A stretch of 60,422 nucleotides of DNA from an uncultured SAR116 cluster alpha proteobacterium (GTDB taxonomy: Bacteria > Pseudomonadota > Alphaproteobacteria > Puniceispirillales > Marisalimonadaceae), in NCBI GenBank assembly GCA_902583415.1, contig CACHVW010000002.1, positions 1 through 60,422 of the forward strand, read 5' to 3'. Below the pieces are notes generated by a model. The model did not search any database. It had not been told where the DNA came from and saw only the letters and a list, made by a program, of their open reading frames with translations. Below, piece by piece: positions 1 to 6,733 of this stretch. Positions within the stretch are counted from its first letter, which is position 1, and the number at the start of each line of letters is the position of its first letter. Made by a program: the position numbers and the translations under genes.

Positions 1-116
1 AAAATGCTTAAAAATTACTCAGAATATAAATTTATTCAAGCAAAAAACAAATTTAACTTGTTAATAATTTGTAATAAATAAAGCTTAATTTATTTTCAAT
101 TTTGTGAGGTCAAAAA

Positions 117-737
117 ATGAGCGATACAAACTACATTATTTTAACAGTTGCATCTGTAAATTTTAGTTATAGGGAAGCCATGACTAAACTTATGTCTCAA
201 CATTCAAAAGATTTAATTGCAAACGCGGGAGCTAAAGGAACTCGTTTTGGTTCTATAGGAACCGGGGAACATGCTGGAAGCTTAATCTTTATCCAATTTT
301 ATGATGAGTTAAAAGACTATGAAAAAGCTATGGACTTTCAAGCTGAATCCCCTGTATTTAAAGAAATTATGGATAGTGGAAAAGTTAATGTCTATTTAAG
401 AAATATAGCAACTTCACTTCCAACAAAATTTGATAACAGTGGCGAGCATCCTAAATATATTGTTATATCAAGAGCAGAAGCTGCAATGTCTGATAAGACT
501 AAATTTCTAGATTGTATTAATGATACTGTTTCCTGTTTTAAAGATAATGGCGCAGTAACTTTGAGGTTTGGTAATTTACTAACTGGCTCCAATGCGGGTA
601 ATTTCTTACTTGGAGTAGGTTACCCATCAATGGAGGCCATAGAAAAAACTTATGATGAATTATTGGTCCATAGTTCTTATAAAGAACTCATGAATTTTGC
701 AAAGATGAATATGAGAAATATTATTAAAATTCTCTAA
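117..737 (+). CDS. Tandem alpha/beta-barrel-like protein, function unknown
   Basis: I do not recognise a named family. The 206-residue soluble protein is an internal duplication: residues about 5-97 and 112-206 share pattern and spacing, best seen in [13 protein letters not shown] (42-54) against [13 protein letters not shown] (149-161). Each half is followed by hydrophobic strands and an amphipathic helix, as in ferredoxin-like dimeric alpha/beta-barrel proteins (ABM, EthD, DUF1330 types). No catalytic residue is obvious. The start is supported by GAGGT ten bases upstream. It lies upstream of an AEC-type permease on the same strand, but an 82-base gap leaves co-transcription open. The fold assignment is inference. 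Confidence 0.7.
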   Translation: MSDTNYIILTVASVNFSYREAMTKLMSQHSKDLIANAGAKGTRFGSIGTGEHAGSLIFIQFYDELKDYEKAMDFQAESPVFKEIMDSGKVNVYLRNIATSLPTKFDNSGEHPKYIVISRAEAAMSDKTKFLDCINDTVSCFKDNGAVTLRFGNLLTGSNAGNFLLGVGYPSMEAIEKTYDELLVHSSYKELMNFAKMNMRNIIKIL

Positions 738-819
738 CATTAATATATTGGTTGCAATAAGTTGAATTTAACATTTTGATATTTCCATCTACATTTGTTG
801 CTTTGTTGGATAGTTATAA

Positions 820-1731
820 ATGTTTTTAAATTTATTTTTTTCAACCTTACCTCTTTTTGGTCTTGTTTTTATTGGTTACTTTTTAGGAAAATTTTCACTA
901 TTTAATGACACTGAAGCAAAAGTATTTTCTAAACTTGTTGCACTAATTGTGGTGCCTGCTTTTGGAATTAAAATAATTGGAAACTTCAATTATGAGTTCA
1001 TAAATTGGAAATTATATTTTTCCTACCTTTTAGCACAAGGGATAATCTACTTTATTGCATTTATTTTAGCAAAAAAAGTTTTTAAGAGAGAAAATCCAGA
1101 ATGTATTATAATTGGAATGACTGCGTCTTTTGGAAATCATCTCTTTTTTTTATATCCTATTTTATTGGTTGAATTTACAAATAAAGATATTGTACCAATT
1201 GAAACAGTTATTGCTGCTGACTTTATAACAGTTGGACTAAGTGTATGTGCTTTAGATTTTACTACTCAAAAACAAATGGATATCAAAAAAGCAATTATAA
1301 AACAGATTAAAAATCCTGCTTTTATAGGATTGGTACTTGGATTAATTGTTTATCATAGTTCTATAAATCTTCCTGAGAGTAGTAATAGATTAGTAAATTT
1401 TATATGTGCCTCAGGTGTACCATTAACTTTATTAGCGATGGGTATCTTACTTTCTTACAAGACAGATACAACACAAATACAATTATCTTTTTTAATTACA
1501 TTTTTAAAATTATTTGGGTTTTTGTTAGTATTAACTTTAATAGTTTGGTTATTAGATATAACTTTCACAGATGCAAAAACAACTTTAATGCTCTCTGCAA
1601 CACCCATTGGTGCGATGGGATTAGTATTTGCTTCTCTTTACAAAGTAAAAACAGATGCTGTTGTAAGGTCAGGTATTATGACATATATAATAGCACTTTT
1701 TTTAATACCTTTTGTAGGTAGTGTATTTTAG
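820..1731 (+). CDS. AEC family transporter (auxin efflux carrier type)
   Basis: A 303-residue, very hydrophobic inner-membrane protein with about ten predicted transmembrane segments and the five-plus-five layout of the AEC/PIN-like family. The family exports or exchanges small organic anions, including malate-type substrates; the substrate here cannot be told from sequence. Family-like features are the N-terminal PLFGLVFIGYFLGK segment, a central polar region (residues about 150-180) and the C-terminal small-residue repeat SATPIGAMGLVFA. No clear ribosome binding site is visible, so the start rests on the family's normal N-terminus. The gene is in accessory DNA among small proteins of unknown role. 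Confidence 0.8.
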   Translation: MFLNLFFSTLPLFGLVFIGYFLGKFSLFNDTEAKVFSKLVALIVVPAFGIKIIGNFNYEFINWKLYFSYLLAQGIIYFIAFILAKKVFKRENPECIIIGMTASFGNHLFFLYPILLVEFTNKDIVPIETVIAADFITVGLSVCALDFTTQKQMDIKKAIIKQIKNPAFIGLVLGLIVYHSSINLPESSNRLVNFICASGVPLTLLAMGILLSYKTDTTQIQLSFLITFLKLFGFLLVLTLIVWLLDITFTDAKTTLMLSATPIGAMGLVFASLYKVKTDAVVRSGIMTYIIALFLIPFVGSVF

Positions 1732-1779
1732 AAAATTAATAAATGGATATATCTTTTAAATTTTAAAATAAGAAGGAAT

Positions 1780-2178
1780 ATGATGGATACAATTATACAA
1801 AAAGATAGAGATGAAATGGAAATCATAGCTAAATCAAATAATGATTATCCAGTTCTTATGATTAATCAAAATAGATATTTAAAGGGTGAATTTCCAAATG
1901 GTGACCTATATTCAAAATGGAGGTCAATTAATAAAAAAATGATAAGTGAGGTTAAAGGAGAAGTTATATGGTCTCTGAAAGTGGAGGCTCCATACTTAAT
2001 TAACGGAAATCTAGAACCGTTAGACGAAATATTAGCTTTTTGGTATCCGTCTCATAAAGCTTTTTTATCAATGATTAATAGCTCTCATAGAAAAGATAAT
2101 TTTGAATTAAGAAAAAAGTTGATAGTCTATGCTGTAATTCATAGATGTGATGGAAGAAACGCTCCACAAATCAAATAG
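1780..2178 (+). CDS. DUF1330-like small protein
   Basis: A 132-residue soluble protein. The pattern of a hydrophobic strand (residues about 23-30), YLKGEFPNGDLYSKW, a long helix, then EILAFWYPSHKAFLSMINSS resembles DUF1330 and related dimeric alpha/beta-barrel proteins, where a YPS-x-A-F stretch precedes the last helix. No enzymatic residue can be assigned. AAGGA lies a few bases before two consecutive ATG codons (1780 and 1783), so either could initiate. It follows the AEC permease by 48 bases and ends about 50 bases before a 115-bp inverted repeat, so it is the last gene outside that repeat. Confidence 0.65.
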   Translation: MMDTIIQKDRDEMEIIAKSNNDYPVLMINQNRYLKGEFPNGDLYSKWRSINKKMISEVKGEVIWSLKVEAPYLINGNLEPLDEILAFWYPSHKAFLSMINSSHRKDNFELRKKLIVYAVIHRCDGRNAPQIK

Positions 2179-2227
2179 ACTTTCATAATGAAATACTAAC
2201 CATCTATATGATTCATAAAGCAAGGAT

Positions 2228-2342
2228 AGTGTAATCAGTGTCACTGGCACATAAGATGTGCTTACAGTGGCTGTATGAGTCTGTATGAGTCAGGGATGGG
2301 TGTAGATAGATATGTATTGTTAGGGTGTGCAGCAGATGGGGT
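2228..2342 (+). repeat. Left copy of a 115-bp inverted repeat
   Basis: This segment matches the reverse complement of 4434-4548 at 108 of 115 positions without gaps. It contains a hairpin, CACTGGCACAT then AAG then ATGTGC, closed by CAGTG, and a tandem CTGTATGAGT doublet. It ends ten bases from the stop codon of the lyase-like gene. A degenerate 37-base piece recurs at 3401-3438. Confidence 0.93.
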
Positions 2343-2352
2343 GAGAATTCAA

Positions 2353-3264
2353 TTATTTTAAATAATCTGGCATTTTGTCTGAGATTTTAATTCTATCAAA
2401 ATATAAAGTTTTTAGAGGCATCTTTAACTTCCAGTCAATTTTCCATGGTTCGTTGGTATAGCTTTTGCTACTTCCAGATTTACCTTTCCCTGTTTTATCT
2501 ATCCACCCTTTTACATCTGCTTTATAACCAGCTTTAATGTTTTCAATATATAACCAGCGACTTACATAAGAATGATAGATACCATATTTAAAATTAACAG
2601 CTTTAGATTTAAATTGTCCTACTTCTTTTTTAGAGATGACATTTTTTAATACATTTTTATTAAAACAAGGAACTTTAACTCTTTTTTTATTAATCCATAA
2701 GGTGGCTAAACTTTTTCCAACTTGAGGGTCATATTTATTTTTGTAAGATACAAAAAAATCTATATCTGTCCACTTGTCATACATTTTACTTATTGGATAT
2801 ATCCTCTTACATTTTCTTCCAATTGTATTAAATTCAAGATTTAAAAATATTCCACCCATTCCATCTTCTGCAAGACCAAACATCCAAACTGGGGGTCTCA
2901 CTTTTTTTATTTTTGCTTGGGCTATTGAAGTAAATCTTGTTGGATTAAAATCTTTAGGAACATAAATTGAAAAAGTGTAAAAAGCTTTGTGCCTATTTAC
3001 GTAATCAGTTCGTCTTTCTACTCTACCTCTATCCATGTTACAATCTGAATAACCATCTTCGCCCTTACCACAATCACCATGTCCTAACATAAATTTTTCA
3101 GAAAATTCTCCTTCTCTTACAATTTCTGTTTCTTTTGAAAAAGTTGGTTCACCAGTTGAACTTACTATTTCTGCACTTACAGGCAATTCTAAATATCCAA
3201 ATAATTCTTCTGCGTAAGATGAACTGATATGAATTAGAAAAAATAATAAAGTAATAAACTTCAT
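2353..3264 (-). CDS. Secreted polysaccharide-lyase-like protein
   Basis: A 303-residue protein with a clear signal peptide (residues 1-18, MKFITLLFFLIHISSSYA), so it is exported. The body is rich in beta-strands and has an Arg/Glu/Arg-rich stretch (RVERRTDY near 80-90), then a pattern of strands and WMFGLAEDG-type turns that resembles the heparin-lyase-I-like jelly roll of polysaccharide lyases. Several cysteines (GHGDCGKG, YSDCNM, RKCKRI, VPCFNK) may form disulfides. Substrate is unknown and the lyase call is tentative. GAGAG precedes the ATG. It is enclosed by the 115-bp inverted repeats, which suggests island cargo. Confidence 0.55.
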   Translation of the reverse strand: MKFITLLFFLIHISSSYAEELFGYLELPVSAEIVSSTGEPTFSKETEIVREGEFSEKFMLGHGDCGKGEDGYSDCNMDRGRVERRTDYVNRHKAFYTFSIYVPKDFNPTRFTSIAQAKIKKVRPPVWMFGLAEDGMGGIFLNLEFNTIGRKCKRIYPISKMYDKWTDIDFFVSYKNKYDPQVGKSLATLWINKKRVKVPCFNKNVLKNVISKKEVGQFKSKAVNFKYGIYHSYVSRWLYIENIKAGYKADVKGWIDKTGKGKSGSSKSYTNEPWKIDWKLKMPLKTLYFDRIKISDKMPDYLK

Positions 3265-3400
3265 TAACTCTCAACATTCTTTAATTAATAAATATATATA
3301 TGTAATTTTTTATTAAAATTTATATTAAATCAAGACTATTTTTATGTAATATCCTACTCATCCACATCATATCTTTATGCATGGTACATTAAGTTCTGGC

Positions 3401-3438
3401 TAGATATGTTTAGTTAAGGTGTGCAGCAGAAGAGGTGT
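3401..3438 (+). repeat. Degenerate third copy of the 115-bp repeat end
   Basis: A 37-base stretch beginning TAGATATGTTTAGTTA matches the right part of the 2228-2342 repeat (from 2306) at 32 of 37 bases in the same orientation. It lies between two minus-strand genes, just downstream of the 3509-3850 gene. The rest of the 3265-3508 gap is AT-rich with nothing else recognisable. Confidence 0.75.
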
Positions 3439-3508
3439 TATTCTATTGATACAGCATGTAGATAAATATTACCGTTAACCCAAGCATTATTGTGAATTTT
3501 TATATACT

Positions 3509-3850
3509 TCAATCATAATAATCCATTATGTTGATAGCTCTTGTTGCTGCTCTTTTAATAGTCATACCATGGAAAAAATTTTGGTTGTCTGCCATCATTT
3601 TTCCCAATAACTCTTGTCCTTTCTTATAGGCCACTTCATCTTTATACTCAAAAATTTGTGATATTGCATATCCACCTTGTTTATTCCAAACCCTATTAAA
3701 CCTCCATCTAATTAGTCCTACTTTTTTTAAACTCTTGTAAAAGTCATCAGCCATTTTTTCAAATTTACTAATATATAATTCCATGTCAGATTCACTTGTA
3801 AAATCAACTAAGGTATGACTTATAAGTTTAGCGCTAACAATCTCAACCAA
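3509..3850 (-). CDS. Small alpha/beta-barrel-like protein, function unknown
   Basis: A 113-residue soluble protein, not recognised by name. Strand-helix-strand spacing, a GGYAISQIFEYKDEVAYKKG segment and a C-terminal helix resemble dimeric alpha/beta-barrel proteins such as ABM-domain or NIPSNAP-like families. No active-site residue is evident. The start is TTG at 3850-3848, chosen because AAGGAG lies seven bases upstream and no ATG fits. The stop codon of a decayed NTF2-like gene is only 14 bases upstream, so the two were probably once co-transcribed. It sits inside the region bounded by the 115-bp inverted repeats. Confidence 0.6.
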   Translation of the reverse strand: MVEIVSAKLISHTLVDFTSESDMELYISKFEKMADDFYKSLKKVGLIRWRFNRVWNKQGGYAISQIFEYKDEVAYKKGQELLGKMMADNQNFFHGMTIKRAATRAINIMDYYD

Positions 3851-3864
3851 TATTTTCTCCTTTT

Positions 3865-4081
3865 TTAGACTAAAATTACACTAGAAACAGCATACATTTT
3901 CCAACCTTTATCTGTTTTGGTAAAGGCATAAAATGCAGTATATTTTTCTATTACTGATTTATCTTTTCTTATCCTCTTTAAATGCTATTATAACAACTTA
4001 AATATACATCATATTTATTACCTAACACAAAAATGTTAACGGATTCAGGTTCAATTTTCATCATATATGGTTGGAGAAGGT
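3865..4081 (-). pseudogene. Remnant of an NTF2/SnoaL-like gene
   Basis: No intact frame spans this stretch, but protein-like pieces can be read on the minus strand. The last piece, KYTAFYAFTKTDKGWKMYA..., ends at the stop at 3865-3867 and looks like the C-terminal strand pair of an NTF2/SnoaL-type protein. An upstream piece, KIEPESVNIFVLGNKYDVY, reads in another frame and stops before the join, implying at least one frameshift. The family call is inference from short fragments. A real but unusual small gene is less likely because of the internal stops. Confidence 0.5.
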
Positions 4082-4107
4082 TTTTATTTCTGCATAAGTC
4101 AGTATGC

Positions 4108-4326
4108 TTATTTAAATTGTTTTAACTCATAGAACCTTTTAATAACTTCTAATGCATTTAAATAAGTTGGCATCTCTATTCTGATGCCATCAAAATCAAC
4201 TTGGCCTTGACCCAGTTTTCTTGCCTTTTTAAAAAACTTCAATATGAGAAGTAGCTTTTTCTAATTGTTCTTTTGTAGGAGAAAAAATATTATTTTTTGT
4301 GATTTTGTATTAAGTTCACCCATCAT
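4108..4326 (-). pseudogene. Frameshifted remnant, possibly CitE/HpcH-type lyase C-terminus
   Basis: An AGAGG ribosome binding site precedes ATGATG at 4326-4321, but the frame stops after about 20 codons. Two single-base shifts, at runs of A and T, restore the reading IFSPTKEQLEKATSHIEVF then KKARKLGQGQVDFDGIRIE and MPTYLNALEVIKRFYEL, ending at 4108. The FSPT...A...G.G.V.FDG pattern resembles the C-terminal end of HpcH/HpaI aldolase or citrate-lyase-beta proteins, about 70 of some 290 residues. The family call is tentative; the frameshifts are read directly from the sequence. Sequencing error in homopolymers is an alternative. Confidence 0.5.
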
Positions 4327-4433
4327 TTTTTCCTCTTTTAATTTAAATTAATTATAAAAGTACATAATAAGTAATAACATATTTGAATATAAACCATTTA
4401 TTTTTATAAAAAATATCACTCAACTCTTTAAAA

Positions 4434-4548
4434 ACCCCATCTGCTGCACTCACTAACAATACATATCTATCTACACCCATCCCTGACTCATACAGACTCA
4501 TACGGCATCTGTAACCACATCTTATGTGCAAGTGACACTGATTACACT
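4434..4548 (-). repeat. Right copy of the 115-bp inverted repeat
   Basis: Reverse complement of 2228-2342 with seven mismatches and no gaps. The central hairpin core (CACAT-AAG-ATGTG) is kept, although flanking stem bases differ. Together the copies enclose about 2.1 kb: the lyase-like gene, a small gene and two gene remnants. A further 18-base piece of the repeat end (ACCCCATCTGTTGCAGAG) occurs at 4600-4617. Confidence 0.93.
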
Positions 4549-4868
4549 GACACTACTGTATGACTCTCTATGACTCATTAAAATGGTTAACACTATTTAC
4601 ACCCCATCTGTTGCAGAGCTTATGAATACTATACCTACAAGGGCGGGGTGGCACACGTGTGGGGTAGGATAACACTTATAGTGTTACAGTTAAGTAATAC
4701 ATATTCATGTTCACGTTCTCTATACTAAGAACGCTAATTTAGTTTGTAACATTTAGGGTAGACCAAACGGTAGACCATTTTGTGCCTGTTGACACAGATT
4801 CAGGAATACATAAACTGAGGGTAGAGCTTGTATTCAACTACAAGTGGTGCACTGTAGATGAGCATAAC
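4549..4868. other. Gene-free stretch with short palindromes and a recombinase-type motif
   Basis: I see no coding region here. It holds an 18-base fragment of the 115-bp repeat end (4600-4617), a hairpin TAACAC-TTATA-GTGTTA (4670-4686), an inverted pair GTTCT-N8-AGAAC (4715-4732), and a two-part motif at 4756-4781 (GGGTAGACCAAA, then CGGTAGACCATTTT). That motif matches the integrase start region (minus strand, 6512-6487) at 23 of 26 positions. These could be recombinase or excisionase binding sites, but that is inference. Confidence 0.5.
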
Positions 4869-4965
4869 TTCTCGCTACCCGCTCCATCTCATGTAAATCA
4901 GTCGCCCTAAGTAGTTGATATGTAAGCATATTTTGTAATGTGTGCTTGGAGGGTAGACCAAATGG
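4869..4965 (+). repeat. Left copy of a perfect 97-bp inverted repeat with a tRNA-Gly 3' end
   Basis: Identical to the reverse complement of 6498-6594 over 97 bases. It begins with TTCTCGCTACCCGCTCCA, the last 18 bases of the tRNA-Gly gene including CCA. An ATATG-TAAG-CATAT palindrome follows (4918-4931), then GGAGGG (4948-4953) and the ATG at 4962-4964 of the next gene. Identity stops one base after that ATG's following G. Base-by-base comparison supports the boundaries. Confidence 0.97.
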
Positions 4966-5351
4966 GTTTGTTTAAAGGTAAAGACAAGTTATCCATTTTC
5001 CAAAGGAAGCATGAAACCTATCTCTATGAATTAGTTATGGAAGAAATAGCTAACAATGAACGTCAAAAAGGCATATGGGGTCAAGCAATAGTTAAGTCAA
5101 ATGGTGATGAAAAAAAAGCTGAAGCTGAATATATCAAATTAAGAGTTGAAGCTTTGAAAGATGAAATAGAAATACAAAAACAGGAGGAGACTGAAAAACA
5201 AATTCTTAATGAAGAATTAGAAAAATTAGCAGAAGAAAATGAAAATAAGAAAATAATTGAAAATGCTACAGACAAAAGAGTATTTACAGTATCAGTCACT
5301 ATTTCATTGGTTGCCTTTTTAATAATAATTGTTCTACTAGCTAATAGTTAG
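4962..5351 (+). CDS. Small Glu/Lys-rich tail-anchored membrane protein
   Basis: A 129-residue protein of unknown function. The N-terminal half has the pattern ETYLYELVMEEIANNERQKG then W..A....GDE.KAEAEYIKLR, a motif I associate with small bacterial membrane-proximal proteins (recollection, not checked). Residues about 65-100 are a Glu/Lys-rich probable coiled coil. One C-terminal transmembrane helix (about 107-126) ends two residues from the C-terminus, so the body is probably cytoplasmic. The start at 4962 follows GGAGGG by eight bases; an in-frame ATG at 4938 lies upstream of that site and is less likely. Start and leader are identical to those of the integrase. It is convergent with the integrase, with a four-base gap. 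Confidence 0.7.
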   Translation: MGLFKGKDKLSIFQRKHETYLYELVMEEIANNERQKGIWGQAIVKSNGDEKKAEAEYIKLRVEALKDEIEIQKQEETEKQILNEELEKLAEENENKKIIENATDKRVFTVSVTISLVAFLIIIVLLANS

Positions 5352-5355
5352 TATT

Positions 5356-6501
5356 TTATAATGCTCTAATCCATTTGAGTAATACGTTAATATCATATCC
5401 TTTACCATAACCCTGTCCTATACTTCTTAAACTCCATCCACCTAATTGGTCAATAATTTCTGAGGGACATTCAATAGCTCTTAATCTGTCTCTAAAGCTA
5501 TGCCTAAGTCCATGAATTACATAATCATTTATCAGTTTCTCTTTAAGCCATTTATTTAAAGTTGCACTTGCTGAGTTAGTGTTGCATTCTTTTGGGGAAG
5601 TATATCTTGGGAAGGCATATATACTATCATTATTATACTCTAGGATTCTTTTACATGCCCAAAGCGATGCTCCTACAAGTGGTATACATCTTTCGCTTCC
5701 TTTAGTTTTTAGACGTCTCCATGGATGAGGAATGAGTCTTATATGAGGTATTTCAGTATTGAGATTAATGTCTGATTTTAGTAATCCAACACCTTCACCT
5801 AGTCTCATTCCAGTGTCACTTAACAATGCAATCAACCATCTTAAATCATCATCATATTCTCTACATAAAGATTGGATATACTTAATATCTTTTATTGGAA
5901 TTGGCTTTCTAATTTCTACATTATTGTTCTCTGGCATATAAGTTTTACTGAAAGCATTAATACAACTAATACCTTCTTCAGTTATTGATAGATTTATTAT
6001 TGAACGGATAGACGAGAATATTCTTTTAACAGATGATATCAATAAGCCTCTATCTATCAAGTAGTCACGGAACTTGGATGCATCTTTACTACTATAGACA
6101 TCAATAGGTAAATCACCCAATAACTCAATTACATATTTGATGTTTCTGTTAGCAGTACGGACAAATAACTTATTTTTACCTTCACCTTTAAGTTTCAGAT
6201 AAGTGGTGAGAGCTTCTGACAATAAAGGTGCATTTGAATTGATATTTAAAGGTGGTTTGCTCACAAGCATATGTTTGGCAGGAACTTGCATCTTAGTTAG
6301 CCTGATAGATGTCCAATAATCATCAAGCTTTTGATAGAGTGATTTACTTGAACGAATAGCTGATACATTTGATTTGGTTCTAAGGCATATAACTATACGG
6401 TCACTCTTATAATATGACCTTACATCACACGGAACACGCTTACTGAAATAGTAAACACCACGCTTTTTATATAAGTAAGAAACATTAAATTGGTCCACCA
6501 T
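5356..6501 (-). CDS. Tyrosine recombinase / integrase
   Basis: A 381-residue site-specific recombinase. The C-terminal catalytic domain shows Arg233 (SDTGMRLGEG), the HGLRH box (His330, Arg333), a Trp in place of the second His (GGWS, 356) and a candidate nucleophile Tyr in GQGYGKGY (365 or 369). The N-terminal part resembles the SAM-like core-binding domain of phage-type integrases. It starts 76 bases from the tRNA-Gly 3' end and reads away from the tRNA, the usual layout for an element integrated in that tRNA. ATG at 6501 is chosen because GGAGGG precedes it; the upstream in-frame ATG at 6525 lies ahead of that site. The tRNA promoter may also transcribe it. Confidence 0.93.
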   Translation of the reverse strand: MVDQFNVSYLYKKRGVYYFSKRVPCDVRSYYKSDRIVICLRTKSNVSAIRSSKSLYQKLDDYWTSIRLTKMQVPAKHMLVSKPPLNINSNAPLLSEALTTYLKLKGEGKNKLFVRTANRNIKYVIELLGDLPIDVYSSKDASKFRDYLIDRGLLISSVKRIFSSIRSIINLSITEEGISCINAFSKTYMPENNNVEIRKPIPIKDIKYIQSLCREYDDDLRWLIALLSDTGMRLGEGVGLLKSDINLNTEIPHIRLIPHPWRRLKTKGSERCIPLVGASLWACKRILEYNNDSIYAFPRYTSPKECNTNSASATLNKWLKEKLINDYVIHGLRHSFRDRLRAIECPSEIIDQLGGWSLRSIGQGYGKGYDINVLLKWIRAL

Positions 6502-6594
6502 TTGGTCTACCCTCCAAGCACACATTACAAAATATGCTTACATATCAACTACTTAGGGCGACTGATTTACATGAGATGGAGCGGGTAGCGAGAA
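6498..6594 (-). repeat. Right copy of the 97-bp inverted repeat
   Basis: Perfect reverse complement of 4869-4965. It covers the integrase ATG, its ribosome binding site, the leader, and the last 18 bases of the complete tRNA-Gly gene (6577-6594). Beyond 6594 the tRNA continues, while the left copy diverges, so the boundary falls inside the T-loop, a normal crossover region for tRNA-targeting integrases. Confidence 0.97.
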
Positions 6595-6650
6595 TCGAAC
6601 TCGCGTCATTAGCTTGGAAGGCTAAGGTCTTACCACTACACAATACCCGC
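6577..6650 (-). tRNA. tRNA-Gly (anticodon TCC)
   Basis: Cloverleaf on the minus strand: acceptor GCGGGTA/TACCCGC, anticodon stem TTAGC/GCTAA around loop CTTCCAA (anticodon TCC), T-arm GCGAG-TTCGATT-CTCGC, discriminator T and encoded CCA. It is the apparent integration target of the adjacent recombinase. The gene is complete; the island supplies none of its body upstream of the T-loop. Confidence 0.96.
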
Positions 6651-6660
6651 ATTTTTTTAT

Positions 6661-6689
6661 TTTATAAGGGTTAATATTTGAAATGTAAA
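6661..6689 (-). promoter_or_regulatory. Promoter of tRNA-Gly
   Basis: On the minus strand, TTTACA and TATAAA are separated by 17 bases, with the -10 ten bases before the tRNA 5' end. Read-through could also reach the integrase. Motif match only. Confidence 0.55.
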
Positions 6690-6733
6690 TACTAACTTTA
6701 TCAATTTTAAATTTGTTCTAAAATTTATTATAT

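Noticed and set aside
2228-4548. An integron-like cassette array with repeats as attC sites
   Set aside because: Repeats lie downstream of two minus-strand genes, but they do not show a proper GTTRRRY core or R'/R'' structure, and the two full copies are inverted. No integron integrase is present; the recombinase is of phage type.
1-4868. A direct tRNA-Gly 3' copy marking the far end of the island
   Set aside because: I looked for GCGGGTAGCGAGAA in the same orientation as the tRNA end and saw none. The far end may lie outside the window or be lost.
4938-4964. An ATG at 4938, and the matching one at 6525, as start of the small membrane protein and the integrase, giving both the same first nine residues
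   Set aside because: Both lie ahead of the GGAGGG site and inside the repeat. The shared residues come from the duplicated leader, not from protein homology; ATG 4962 and 6501 are better.
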